From Steromphala cineraria (taxonomy: Eukaryota; Mollusca; Gastropoda; Trochida; Trochidae), in contig OU744731.1 of assembly GCA_916613615.1 (NCBI GenBank), forward strand, positions 17,950,328-18,014,327: a stretch of 64,000 nucleotides of DNA, written 5' to 3'. Of this stretch, positions 13,035 to 26,404 are shown in pieces; the first letter of the stretch is position 1; every line of letters starts with the position of its first letter. Under the pieces are notes generated by a model. The model worked only from the letters and a program-made list of their open reading frames with translations. It made no database searches and was not told where the DNA came from. Position numbers and translations under genes: made by a program.

Positions 13035-14614
13035 ACTATAACTATATCATATGTGGAACATTACAAGATTATTTTTAATTTTAAAATATGTATTATATGG
13101 AAAAAGCATGAAGTGGAGTAAATTCGTGAAAAGAACCAACGAGTCTAGAGGGGCGAGTTGATTATTTCAGAATTCACGACGACGAATGCATTCTGCATCT
13201 TAATCCCTGATGACTTCATGAAACTAAAACCTTTCGTTTTACTCATTTAATATTTATTTTCAACATTTTACAAACAAAACAATGCAAATTTCAGTCCTCA
13301 CTCATCGGATACGGGACACAAACTTAGGCCACACTTCAAATGGGTTCGTCCGTGCACTTTCCAACGGCGATGCAACTAACACTTGACGTGCGATTCTGGT
13401 TCTTCAAAAAGTTAAGATTTGTCAGTCTTGAATAATTTCAGAGTAGACTTTATTACAAAATAATCTAGAAATCTTACACCACCCATGGGATAGTCTAATT
13501 AACTGCAGTGGATTCTGAAAAAAGTAATCCACTGTTTACACAGTGCGCATTTCGCAGATTCTAATGTCAATATTAAGACACGTTTTTAACATGCTTTAGC
13601 ACACTGTCATGGTATTTCCTTATCTCCAATACATCCCCGTCATTGCCATCAGTAGTAGGGCGCAATGTCCCACATAGTTGACTTGATTCAGGTTCCATAA
13701 GGTCTGGCTAGGGGAGCTCTTGTCATTGATCTCTGGTCTGTGACTCTTCCGCTGATCAATCAAGTCAGTGTATGTATACTAGAACAGGTGTCCTGAATGG
13801 GGAAAGTAAAGATTGCAAGATGTTGAAGGGACGATTAGGTATATTCAGTTTGGAACAATTCAAATATAATTCCTTCTCAATGGCGACAGAATGATGTAAA
13901 AATGCAAAATATATATTCAGGGTTTCTTATCAAAATTAAGACTGCTTAAGAACCAAATGATGATATAACGTGAACGATGCATAAAACACACAATGACAAA
14001 CATGTAAAAATTTACTGTGGGTGTCCATCATGAACATATTTCACATTTGCCATTTATGCATTCCAAAACCATTCTGTTACTTTTCTTTTAAAATATTGTT
14101 AAAAATCGAAATCATTGCTTATTCATAAACATCTGATGGATTTAATCATATGTATGTGAAGCAGGTTTGTCCATGTTGGTATGCAGTATTTATTAACAAT
14201 CTGTGTACAAAGAATATTCTATCAGAAATATTCATTGTACGTTTTAGTTACATTATACTAGTAATTCATCCTATAAAACTATTATAATCTTTAACTGATC
14301 TTCTGTCTGCTTTAAATATGTTTTTTTTAAACTGTGATTTGAACTGAACATACCGACTTTTAAAACACGTGGAAATGTGGAAACGAAACACGTAGATACA
14401 TCTGAGTCTCAATAAAAAGAATGAAGTTGAATACAACATACCAAAAAACTAAAACGCCGAATTTAGTTGTTATCTTTACTACATAACGTGTAGAATATTG
14501 TATTTGCATAATGGATCGATGGAGATATTTTTGTATCATAATGACAACAGTAAGGAAAAACAAACACTCACATTTCAACATCTGTCCGGGAAAGTAATCA
14601 AACTTAGTAAAAAT

Positions 14615-14780
14615 TGTGCAATGCATGTTGATTTAGGATAACAATGACATGTTATGTTACCAAAATGGATACGTTTATTTTCATCTTACTCCTACATGAC
14701 TACAAAAACTCAATCTAATCCGCTTGGACAGCAACGTCACAATTCCTAATCGTGTATGATTTTAATGTCCTTTAAATAGC
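14615..14780. repeat. Dispersed repeat R2, copy 1
   Basis: aattgtgcaat, acatgttatgttaccaaaat, ggat...tttatt, actacaaaaac and gacagcaacgtcac recur in the same order at 32035-32200. Confidence 0.55.
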
Positions 14781-15275
14781 TATGACAGGACATAGCGTGA
14801 GAAACCTTTTATTTTTGTGTAAGATTGGAATCCTTATCTGTAATATGTTTATACATATTAATTTTGTTTGCAAGGAGGATCTCATCTTTCAAACATAACA
14901 GTGATCAAGGCAAATGGCGCAAAAACAAACCCGGCTATTACTGACTTGAAAACTTTATTCACAAGAATTATTTGCCAGTTAAAAAAAACCTTTAATTGAA
15001 TATTAAGAGTTTAGGGAAACTAGAGAAAGTAACTTTTCATTACATTCATTTTACGACAATAGAGCTCTCAGTCGATATATGATCAGACATTTGCTGCAAA
15101 TCATTTACACAATGATTTTGTGACGAAAGTGTTATTCTCATGTGTTCAAAGTTACGTGAATGGACATACTCTTGCACAAAATCAGTCATGGTGTTCAGAA
15201 GACTGCGATCACGATAAACCATATTGAGGAACCAATATGATATTACAATGAACTGTTTTAAATAAACATTATAGT

Positions 15276-15510
15276 CAGTCTTAGTAAACATAGCTTCAAA
15301 ATACTCACTACACTCCCATATTGAGTATAGCTAGATGGTTGAATGTATTCATCCAATCATAAAGCAGCTACTACTTGTAAGTTTGAATATGAAACGTTAT
15401 ATGCGAATGCAGACTATTGCGGTTTGGTAGGATGAACCCTGATTAGTCAATTAGATAGGTCAGCTCATGCCAACCGTTACTATATCTAGCTAGACTCAAT
15501 ATCAGATAAC
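15276..15510. mobile_element. Miniature element family 2, diverged copy
   Basis: The left end cagtcttagtaaacatagct and internal blocks (gcagactattgcggtttggt, aaccctgattagtcaatt) match the element at 41.4 kb. The right end is decayed. Confidence 0.65.
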
Positions 15511-15514
15511 AGTG

Positions 15515-17690
15515 CAATTTGTAGTAAAAGTGATTTGTTGACGTTAGCTTAGCGTTAGTTGTGTGTTAACAGACTCATTTAAAGTATAACAAAAAACGTA
15601 TCATGAAATCGCAGTATCGAGAGAAAATAATAGTATTAGCTCTGTTATTTGTAACATTAATGAGCATCAACACTTATTAATATTGTTTGATAAATCCCGA
15701 AATAGTATAGAAAGTATAAAATCAAGTTAATGTCAACAAATAATCAGGAAGCTTTTTACTTCAAATATGACAGTTATGGATAATGCAAATATTTGACTGT
15801 AAAATGATTGTAGGTTTCAGTTAGATGGATGGCATTGTAAATGATAATTGAATAAATGTACCATCAATCTTGATATGGCAAGACAGATATGTATGTTTGA
15901 CATTTGTTCAATATAGATTGCTCACTCATATAAATAGTACAGTTGTTGTTTGTAGATTTGTAATAATTAAGTTATAAAATGTTTTTATTTATAATTAAAT
16001 AAAAACTAGGATGAATGTCAATTTGTTGGTTTATGTCACTAAGTTAAGCAATCATATGTCCCATATATTATTAACATATTAAGCTATTTCAAGCCAACAC
16101 ATATGTGTCTGTGTTATGTAAGGTAACCTATAAGCGCATCATTGTTTATCCAAAATACACCGTAAACTTAATTATCGACCAAACAAGAAAACCGTAACGG
16201 TTACATAAGATGTTATAATAGGTTACTTATGGCTTAAATTATATCTCAAGATTATGGATATAATAGTTGGTATATACAACTTTATGATGAGGTAACGATC
16301 TGAACAACGTATGTAACCCCGTTTCTTCTTTTAAACAAAGATTTAATCTTGCCATAGTTAACAGCGATACTTTCATAACTCTACGTAACACAGGTCACTA
16401 AGCATGTCGTCTTCAATCTTTTGAAGCTAATAGACATCTCATTTACTTTCACATGTCATGTGCAAATACATGTAGTCCTTCAAATACAACAGTCCTATAA
16501 GGCCTATAAATACCTCTTGTTTGAACCAAAACACATTTCAAGTCAATTATCGTTCGAAACGATTAACAGTCTATTTGCTGGTAAATTACCAAACTCAAAT
16601 TCATGACGGCCTACGCTTTCCTTTGACATTCAGGTCGAATCAAGACAAATACGTAGCAATCCGGATTTATCTTTCTGGTTGAGCATTTTTGGTAGAAATC
16701 TAGCTTAATTGTTTAACATGAATGTCAGCTTTTTCTTTTAGGAATTTCCTCATGAATTTACATACATTTATAATACACAATAGATTAACATGTATTCAGT
16801 AGTTTTTCACTTTTTTCTTTTGTTTTCTATTTTTCTCCATGGTAAATAAGAAAATTTATAACAATTGTGTCTTTTTCAAAGGAAACTGATAAAACAGGAT
16901 TATTTATTGATATTTTATAATTGCTTTTTGAGGAAACGAACTGTCTGATGGTAGTGCCATGTCTTTTACCTAATCAATTTCTATGTACGGATAACAAAAT
17001 ATAGCCTTTTATATTTGTTGACCTCATATATATTCTAATAATATACATGTATGGGTTAACCTTACAATGTCGTAAATTTTATGTTATAACTTTAGTCGTT
17101 TAAGTTTTCGAGTTGTGGAAATTTTAATGAATTTATAAGTTTATTTATTTCTATTATTAGATGTTAATAGATTAAAATTTAATGAAACTCGAAACACAGG
17201 GACTGTTAAAACGCATGAAATTTCAGTGTTGAACATTGACCGAAGAAAAGCATAATTGAGATTAAAATAAATTATGCTTCAGCAAAGGCTTTGATGTCTT
17301 TTCATCTTGATTGTCGTAAGAAAAGAACTGCAAAAGTCTGATACTTGACTTGTTATATATGTAATCCTTATCATGTGACATTCATACGCATATATATTCA
17401 TTAACACTGAATTTACTTAAAACAATTTACCCTTTACCTTGGTGCAAGAAATATGGTTTCCGGATTCAGTAATCCCACAATGAAATGTGTACATTTTGAT
17501 CCTGTTATTCATTCAACATAATATATTATATTGATTAATTACTTTGTTTTTCTGCAAAAGGCTTTGCTTAATTGCCAAGTAATCTTGATATTAGACTGTT
17601 AAGAGAGAAAACCCTCCCGTGAGTTTAGTTTTGAAGAAATAAACCAATGGAATGTCTTGATATGAAATGTTGGCAAAACATGGCTAGGTC
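15515..17690. other. Intergenic, no gene recognised
   Basis: Very AT-rich. No supported feature. Confidence 0.6.
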
Positions 17691-18242
17691 AGTGAATCAG
17701 CTTTGTCGATTGGACCTCATAGCCTTTCAACATAGGTATTACGAAACATTTGGTCTGAAGCTTGTGTGAGCTAACAGCTTGATTTGCTAGCCAAACTCTA
17801 CATCTTCGGACCAAATGACATTCTCTCCCCATAGAGACAGATCAAGTCATGTTGATTTAGCCTCTGTTTTATTACGCCGAGTTTGTGGGATAGAATGGGA
17901 GATGCCTGATTTGGAGGCAATCAAAGCTAGTTGTGCAATCAGCGACGCTGTTCTTAAATAATCGTTTTTTTGCTACTGAATCAAGGCAAAAGCATTGTGA
18001 TATGAACCATCCTTTCCATGCGAGAAGCGTTGTCATTTGCTGAAGAACTTCAAATGTATTTTGATGCCTGTTTTTTTTCTGCCAGGGGAAACTGCCGGAA
18101 CCCCCGAATTTCGGCGTAATAGAACAGAGGCTGTATCAACATGACTTGACTTGATCTGCCTCTGTGGGAAGAGAATGACCAAATGGTTTCCTAATACCTA
18201 TTTTGAAAGACTATGAGGTCAAATCGACAAAGCTGATTCACT
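17691..18242. mobile_element. Palindromic element carrying a nested miniature element
   Basis: The arms 17691-17755 and 18178-18242 are inverted copies of about 65 bp with few mismatches (left begins agtgaatcagctttgtcgat). Removing the 360-bp insert at 17818-18177 and one 8-bp duplication restores a simple hairpin of about 180 bp. No coding capacity is visible. Confidence 0.8.
17818..18177. mobile_element. Miniature inverted-repeat element, family 1, intact copy
   Basis: It starts acattctctccccatagag and ends with the complementary gaagagaatg. It is flanked by perfect 8-bp duplications accaaatg (17810-17817 and 18178-18185). Subterminal inverted blocks are gcctctgtt...attacgccga and cggcgtaatagaacagaggc. 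An 8-bp duplication fits hAT-like transposition, but the ends do not look like classic hAT ends. Confidence 0.85.
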
Positions 18243-18244
18243 AG

Positions 18245-19505
18245 TTAAGAATTTTTAAGAGACAGTAATTTCAGTTCGAATGGTGATGAGTGAAGTGTAT
18301 CAGAACCTTTATGCCTTTATGGCAGAGGATGAATGACCCCAGAATACGTTAAGCTCGTTAAGAATTTAAGATTATGGACCAGATAGATCTGCTATTATTC
18401 ATTATGTAGTTCATAATAGTTCACAATGAAAAATGAACTTTAATGTCGAATTCATCTGAAAGATAAACACTTTTTTTTCTCTCTACTGGATACTTTTGAT
18501 TAACACTTGAATAAAAGAAAACTATTAACAGATACACATTTCATTCTACAATTTTCAAAACTTTAATAAAATTGTTGAAAAGATGTTTACTTTGAAGCTG
18601 CAAAATTTCAAACATTTTTATATCTCAATTATATGAATTATATCTCAAATTAATACAACTTTTACAACAGCCTTTTACCCATACATGCACTTTACGACCA
18701 AATAATTATCAACAAGATATATTCAATGAAACAGTAGTAGAACTAGGTGATGAATATAATAAATCATATAGTTATCTTCATGGAAAATATTGATATACAT
18801 TTGAATGGTAACACTGTGTTAGGTTTTCGTATCAATGAGTTATAGATTATGAAGTTTTTTACATTTGTATAGGTTAACAAATTCCTACATAACAAATAAA
18901 TCTCTGAACAATGATTCTGATCTACTCCACGAAATAAAGTTCAGCAATACCCGGAGAATGACGATACAAATTATATAGATTACTTAACAGCGAAAACTGC
19001 AAACTTTGGTACAACGATGATATAAGAAAAGGTAAAAATATGTAAACATTACTCTATTGATTGAGGCTCACATATTATGAAAGATTTCAGAGAGAAAATA
19101 TAGTCGTCTCTTTAGAGTGTACAATATATACATCATACTGAGATATAACTAGTATATAACTTCCTTCTGATAACGTTTTATGCAAGTCACATGCAATAGC
19201 TATGTCAATCTGATTTTCCATTGTGGTAAAGGAAAGATATGATTTAAGAGTGTTACAGTAATTATCTTTACTGGACTTCCTCCAAAAGGAATCTTTGTCT
19301 ATTTTGGGTTATAATACCATTGACGTAATTAAAAATGTTTTCTTTTTCAGAGTATTGACATATTTAACAAATTCCATTTACATGAACTCCAAGTACAAGT
19401 ATAAGTGTGGTTCATGCTTTTCTGATGAGGGCAAGTACTCACAAATCACATTATGTTTGTCTAAAAGATGTTTGCTGCGAGTTATATTATTGTAGTAAAT
19501 CACAT
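18245..19505. other. Intergenic, no gene recognised
   Basis: No supported feature. Confidence 0.6.
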
Positions 19506-19509
19506 CATT

Positions 19510-19945
19510 TCAAAAATTTCACAAGTCACAATTTCCCTTTGATTATAAATGCAGCGTGAAATCTTAGCATTGTACTCATAAACATGAAATTGTAAATCGA
19601 ACAGTGATAAAAATTCCTAATTTACAAATCGTAAGGATGAAATTTGACAAGTTCACGTGTACGTTAAAAACAATTCTTTCGCCTTTATATCAAATTAAGT
19701 GTAGCACATATACTCGTTTGGGTCAAGAGAAACTCGTCTGAATACAAGCATCCTAATTATCAATTTGTATCTCTCTTGGCTTAGATGATTGCAATTGATG
19801 TCATTGCTATGGGCTTAGACTCCTCGGGACCGGCTATGCACACAATTCCCCATCATTAGTATGACATCTTCTGTAAGTGAATCTATCTGTAACGGTTTAA
19901 AATTTTAAGAACGGAATTTGGTAGATTGAAGTGATCAAAATAATG
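19510..19945. repeat. Dispersed repeat R1, copy 1
   Basis: It shares blocks with 28580-29065: tcacaatttccctttgatta, gtgtagcacatatactcgtt, gggtcaag, atgattgcaa...gatgtcat, catcattagtatgacatc and agaacggaatttggtagatt. The order is collinear. No coding is seen. Confidence 0.6.
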
Positions 19946-20470
19946 ATAATTCAATGCCTACGACGTTAGGTGTATAAAACAAATATAAACTTGAACATAA
20001 GAAGATAACAAAAATGAAGCATAAGACTTCGTCATGCAGTCAGTTCAACGTTAAGTATGGTTTATATATTTATAGAATGTGTCATTGTGACGTTTGTAGG
20101 ACTTAAAATGACATTTAATATTAAAAATACATTATAATAACTGTCAGTCAAAAGTCAAAATAACAGCTAAGGATTTTAATTGAAAGTATACACAAGAACG
20201 ATAAATTTACAATCAGATACAAGAAATAGGTTTCATCTAATTGGAAAATCTCTCTCAAAATCATCGATGCAATAGGCAAATAACTAAAAGAATAACTCCA
20301 CTTTAATGACTCTAATATGCATTAGTTTAAGGGTTCTTACTTAATAGGGCACTAATGAAAAAAGGTGTTTGAAAATTGACGTTGCCTGATACAGCATTGA
20401 TATTTTCAAAAAAAATATTAAATTGAAACAGTTACGTTTCAATATCCTTAATTTCACTTAAATTTTTTAT

Positions 20471-20615
20471 ATTTTCTGAGGCGGATGAAATTATCTAGAA
20501 TGTAAATATTTTTAAACCAGTGCATTTCCTAACGAATTCTTTGCCCATTTTCTGAGGCAGATGATTTATCTAGAATGTAAATATTTTTTAACTAGTGCAT
20601 TTCCTAACGATGCGA
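20471..20615. repeat. 76-bp tandem duplication, two units
   Basis: attttctgaggcggatg...tatctagaatgtaaatattt...agtgcatttcctaacga is repeated from 20547 with small differences. Confidence 0.85.
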
Positions 20616-20619
20616 CGAG

Positions 20620-23310
20620 GTCTCTCCCGTGACCAATATCAAACTTTCTATTTTAGTCAGACTCCCACAAGTGACAGCCATTTTAGAAGTTAATCTCACC
20701 TGATTAATCCGTTTTTGGAAACATCATGCATACCTATTCCATCAAGTAAGTAGGGCATCTTGATATTTAGTATTGCTATTGGTATTAAACCAAGAGGATA
20801 TTTGCTTACGTGAACCAATAAGGATAGTCTTATTCAAAGGAACATAACATAAATAGATATTGATCTAATGAAATTATTCAAAACGAGATTCAGATAAATG
20901 GCAGAAGTTCAAAGAGCAATTGATATTTTCACTGGTATCAGATTTAATATTACGTATCTGATGAATAGCGTTTCATTGTTGAAAGAAAGAGACGTATAGG
21001 TTAGGTTAATAATCGCTATCTTCATAAGTCGACTATTACAAATATCTGAGTGCATGGTCTGTCTGTCTGAACTGCAAACTTATTCAAGCTATAAACATGT
21101 ATTCAATTTCCTGAAATCCTAACATAAAGCAATGTACAGATATGGTACTGAGTAAACCTCCTGAAAACTCTATTCCGATCAAAATGTTTCTTAGAATATT
21201 GTAACACGTCTCAAAACAAACAAGCACTAACACTAACTGAGTAAGTGATATTTTCTATAAATACCTCACACCCAGGCACTAGTCCCTTAATTGTTCTCAT
21301 AATGTGTAGCACACTTACCGGTTAAAGTCAAGATGAATTCATCTGAATACTAACATAACTGTTATCGTAATATAAGATATGTGTACGGCATAGTTCTTGA
21401 AAGTACTTGCATTGTGTCTGAAACTATTGTAAAGAGCACTTCCCATAGATGATTGCAACTCAATGTCTTATCTCAATACTCAATTTTAAACCTTCAAAAC
21501 TCGTGCGACTTTTCTCTCAGTAAAATTCTGTTTGGGTGACTGATAATAAGCATAACGACCTTGTAGATTTCTCGCCAAATAACACTATATTTGATAACAT
21601 GATGATATTGAATAACAAAACATTGAATATGTTGACTTAGAATATGAGGGCCTAGCCTGTTGTCTAATCGTTTAAATGGCAAGTCATGATCAGTTGGTCT
21701 AACTTACCATTGTAAGGAATAGATAACAATGCCCGATCGGTCCACTTCTCTTTAATCAACACAAAACCATAGATCACGTGAAATGTACTCGCCGGAATAG
21801 AATATAATGTTTTTGGACGATATCTAGTTATTTAGGACAAACATGAAAATTGAATTAGAAATATTCATTAACAATTGTTTTTCAAAACTTTGATGGAGAC
21901 AGTTATTACAAAATCCGCGAAACATTATTAGTCTTCAGAAGAGAAAATCCTAAAATCCTCAAAATTCATGTTTCTGATGCAGGTTATAGTATGTAAATGA
22001 GCTGTAAACACAGTAGGTTCGGGTAAAATGAGTTGTCTAATGTACAATATATCGATCGTATGTCCTTTACTACATGTATGTGATATAAAATTCATAAACA
22101 TTTTTTTTGCAGTGCATTTATTAGGCCAGTTTGGTTTTTGCAACATCTGTAAGAATTACCCATTTTAAATAATAAGTAATAAAGAAATAAACTCCAAAAA
22201 TCATTTCGGTTCTATTTCCGTCAATACCTTCGTACCTTCAGTTTTGATATGCGCCTGCTGGGATTTTGTCATTTTTAAGAGGAAAATTGAAGCGTTCAGA
22301 CGTAGTTTCACAGCTCTAGCCGACGTATTTATAGACTAACACTGCTTGTGTGTATGGTGAAATTAAAAACAGAAAACAAGTAATTAACATATATCCTTTC
22401 AAGAAACAAGAGTCTATCAAATTGAAATATGATTTCAGGACATACAATATTAACAATAAATGGACATATGGCTTACATGCAATTTGACCGCTGCTTTGAT
22501 AAAGATACATAAAGTTCTTTTATAACTCTTACCTTTCTGTTTAAACCCGAACGCAATTTTAACCACTCTCTAAATATCATAAAAGCTGCAGTTAAAATGG
22601 TGTCATTTGGTACCAGAATCAGGATATGATAGTCTATAGTCCTGATTTCAGTGTTTATTTTCATTTACAAACATCGGGTAGCAACATGCAGTTATATGTA
22701 TGATAACAAACGAATGAACTGACAACGGATGCCGAATGTTGATAGGAATGCATAGATAGGGAACCTTTTGAGTATTGATAAAGCTGTATATGCTCTCCTG
22801 CCTTGTGACCTGAAAATATAATAAGATGAACTCATTCCATGCGTTGTGGAAATTGTGAGCTTTGAAATTAAGTGTCAAATTTAGAAATAACAATAATTAC
22901 AACCTTTAGCGCTCCTATTTGTAATATATATTTTCAATGCAGACGATTTTATGTGCATTAACTATGCGTTGTATACTATAAATATGCAAAAATTGTCTGT
23001 TGTAATACATGTTGTATTCCGAAAATAATAAAGATGAATGGTAATCTCTTTATCTGTTTCAAATGTGAAGCTTATCTATTGTCTGAATCAAAGAGACATC
23101 ACAAAACATTACATGTTACATGTAATACAACATACACCTGAAGAGGAGGAAAGGGAAAACCATTTCATAAAACCTATAAATACTATGCGCTGGAACAATC
23201 AAACAACTTATGAGATGAAACTCAGTGGACATGACAAGTACAACGTACAAGATGAAAAGTGCCACTTACTCACTGTAACGTTTTGCTTTTAAATGACACT
23301 TAGTAGAATT
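20620..23310. other. Intergenic, no gene recognised
   Basis: Only a weak partial R1 match at about 21305-21470. Short frames lack any motif. Confidence 0.55.
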
Positions 23311-23315
23311 TCTTA

Positions 23316-23677
23316 TTAAAGGGGCAGTAGCACGTTTTTTGAAAAGTTTATATTCTAAATATAACTGATTATCGAACGTTTACGTTAAGCGTATTATTGT
23401 CATAGTGTCCAAAATCCCATTGCACAAACCAATCATCCATAGTCCGAGAAAAAATAATAAAGTGTCACATTAAGTCCATTGGCGGCCATTTTCGTGTGAA
23501 GACCTTTAATTCATTTCGTGTAGAAAAATAAAATCGCATGGCTGAACTTTTCATTTTTATATTTGATTTATTACTGCTTTATTTAGTTTAAATACATTGT
23601 CTTTCAATTGAAACCATTTATTTATTTTCCTGACATCACCTTACATTCCAACCTAAAACAATCTACTGCCTCTTTAA
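23316..23677. mobile_element. TTAA-flanked miniature element, copy 1
   Basis: The left end is ttaaaggggcagtagcacgt. The right end is a mutated complement (ctactgcctctttaa). TTAA lies on both sides. The interior contains ccattggcggccatttt. It is diverged from the copies at 57.4 and 60.3 kb but collinear. TTAA targets suggest piggyBac- or Kolobok-type mobilisation. Confidence 0.75.
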
Positions 23678-23679
23678 CA

Positions 23680-26030
23680 TCATATCATCGGTCACGCTTG
23701 ACACTGTGTTACTACTTAATCCCGTGGATACCTTTCGTCTAATTTGACAATCTTTATGAACCAAACGAACCGAAATACTGAATTCTTACTGTCACAGAAT
23801 TCTGTGATATAATCAAAAATGACACAAACTTATAAATTTTAGTTCTCTAGAGTTATCTAAATATTTGAATAAAATAAAAATATAAATAATGATATAATAT
23901 AATGAAAATAAATCAATAGATATCACACTTTAATTCGCTTGCATTTTTGTGATTTCAAGAGGAGGATTAAGACATAACAGCTATTTCATGTCAATCATGT
24001 CCACCATAACTAACTTACATGTGGGAATAATTGAATTAGTCTATCTCAAACTTTTTTAATTCATCGAAAATAACATGGTTATTCCTGGCTTAGTGCTACA
24101 GAATCACAAATACTTTATAAACACCATGAAGATGAACAGCTATAAACGAGTGCATTGCCTTCTGACATTTATGTATAATTCCAACAAATATGTTTTGCAA
24201 TAATATGACAGAGTAAGATGCTTTTGTATCAAACTGACAACATTAAGGTAAAAACAACACTGAACTTTTGACATTGGAATATTATGTGATGTAAACAGAC
24301 TTGGTAAATATCGTGCTATGTTTAAGACATTAATAGTATATTATGATGGCAAAACGGATTTGTCTATTTTTATCAACTCCTACATAAAAAGCCAATTGAG
24401 TTGGCTATGGCCAATTAACTAACTTTATAGGACTGTTATGCCCTTTTGTTGCAACGTTTTGTTTATTGCTGTAACATGTAAGAATCTTTTTAGTATTATG
24501 GACTAGTTTTAAAAAAAGTACAAATTACTGCAATATTTCCCCTGCACATTAGGCAAAAAAGTGGTTGCTGGACAAACTTACAAATACAAGTACAAATAAC
24601 ACATATGACGCGTTGACGATTTACAAAATGGTTAAAAAATAGTAATCTACTTAATCAATACTGTAAACAGATTTCAGAGGACAATTCTATCAATCATTTG
24701 AACTGATGGAAACCTCAAAATCCACAATTAATATTTCTTTACAAATGAAACAAATCTCATATATTATTATTCTTGTTTATTTTTACAAACTTTGCACAAG
24801 AAAACCAACATATTTATAGTCAAATAATAAATGTATTTTACGGATTATAGGCCGAGGAATGACGGTGTAAATTGAAATTCATATTGATTCATACATAGAT
24901 ATTCTAACCTCAAGGCAATATATTCTTACCAAAAGGTAGAAATCGACGATGAAATGATCTAACGTTGTGTCGTAACATAGAAATTAAAAAAAATCATACT
25001 TACAAGCAAGCCGGTCGACATTCAACACCAATTAACTTAAAATGATATGATTATGTTTGCATTTAGGAGCACATGTAAAGTAACCTGCATTGATTATAAG
25101 AAAAAATATCCATCAACATGGCAGATTTATTAAAAGAGAAAACCGCAATAGCTCCTGAAGGATATTCACAGCTATCCCAGTTTCGAACTTCACTTAGACA
25201 TGCACAAAATTTTGTAACCCCAATTTAACGTCCCCTGATAAAACATGTCCTAGTCAGAATAACTTTAACTCCTTTCAAACGAGGATTTTGCTTTCCACAT
25301 ACACATTTTTATGTTTAAATGGACAGTAGCACGTTTTTATTGGATGATTGTATTGTGTAATGAGATTTTTTAACACTTTCAAAATAATACATTTAAAAAT
25401 TAAAGATATGAAATTGTCAAAAAACAGTTTTCTAACCTCTTAAAGCCTTTCACGTTGAATTGATTCACAAGTAACGAATTCTTCACTTTAAGTACTAAAC
25501 AATGAAAAAATTTAGTATAGATGCTTTTGATATCATAAGAAGTAAGCTTTTATGTGTTTTATCATTTGAAATTGTGTCAATGAAATCATTAATTAACGTG
25601 ATTAGAAAATTATTAGCAAAGCCTTTGTCTTTCCTTAAATCAGTTTTCAACGTACATTGATCAAATAATAAGATTCAACTCAAGCTTATAACCAAATATT
25701 TGTCATAACATTGGAACCCGATCCCTCCCTTTCCCACCTTTGATCCAATTAGGCACTCAATGAAGCAACAGTTACACACTAAATACTATGTCAGTTATAA
25801 TCGTTGGTCTTATTACCTGATCAATACATGATATCATGTCTATGACTCATTGACAACATTTCTTTATCGTTCAATATATAACATATAACACATTGCCTCG
25901 ATTGCTATCAGTTTGTGTGCAGTTTCAACCGCCGCCGCCGCCGCCTTGTACTACTGGCTATAACGTCATCCCATTACGCTTTTCAGAACTCATTAAGTGT
26001 TTACACCTTAAATATTATGACACGTTCACT
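23680..26030. other. Intergenic, one stray TTAA-element-like end
   Basis: ttaaatggacagtagcacgt at about 25317 resembles the left end of the TTAA element, but no right end follows. A short ccg run lies near 25930. Confidence 0.5.
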
Positions 26031-26034
26031 TTCC

Positions 26035-26395
26035 AGGTCAAAGGTCAAGGTCACGAGTTATTAAATATAATACAAACTTCCTTGTAAACTTGAAATGTGT
26101 TTTTACTATGAAGCTCAAATTTCGTATATATTATCTCTTGAGAAGTACAAACTTTTGACTGTCAAAGGTCAAGGTCACAGAAAGGTCAAAACTTCAACAT
26201 TTTTTGAGAAAATTGATTATTTTAACTGTTAACACTTAATTCATTACACTAATTTTATACTCCATGAAATGCTACATTTGGGTAGCACTATATCCCAAGC
26301 TTTTAAGAACTCATTTACATTTGTTATTTTTTACACCTCATGAGAGTTATTTTGTCATATTCACTTTCGAGGTCAAAGGTCAAGGTCACGAGTTG
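26035..26395. repeat. AGGTCA-type repeats (nuclear-receptor-like half-sites)
   Basis: AGGTCAAAGGTCAAGGTCAC occurs at 26035-26054 and 26370-26389. A third, partial form lies at 26164-26188. Each contains a DR1 (AGGTCA-A-AGGTCA), followed directly by another half-site preceded by TCA (TCAAGGTCA, the ERR/SF-1 monomer type). About 90 bp around the first and last copies is also similar, so this is a dispersed repeat. Confidence 0.6.
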
Positions 26396-26404
26396 TAAAA
26401 TCAC

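Larger units (their letters stand above)
12010..15270. other. Intergenic, only a microsatellite and repeat R2
   Basis: Apart from the (AT)n tract and R2 copy 1 nothing is recognised. Short open frames look random and lysine/isoleucine-rich. Confidence 0.55.
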
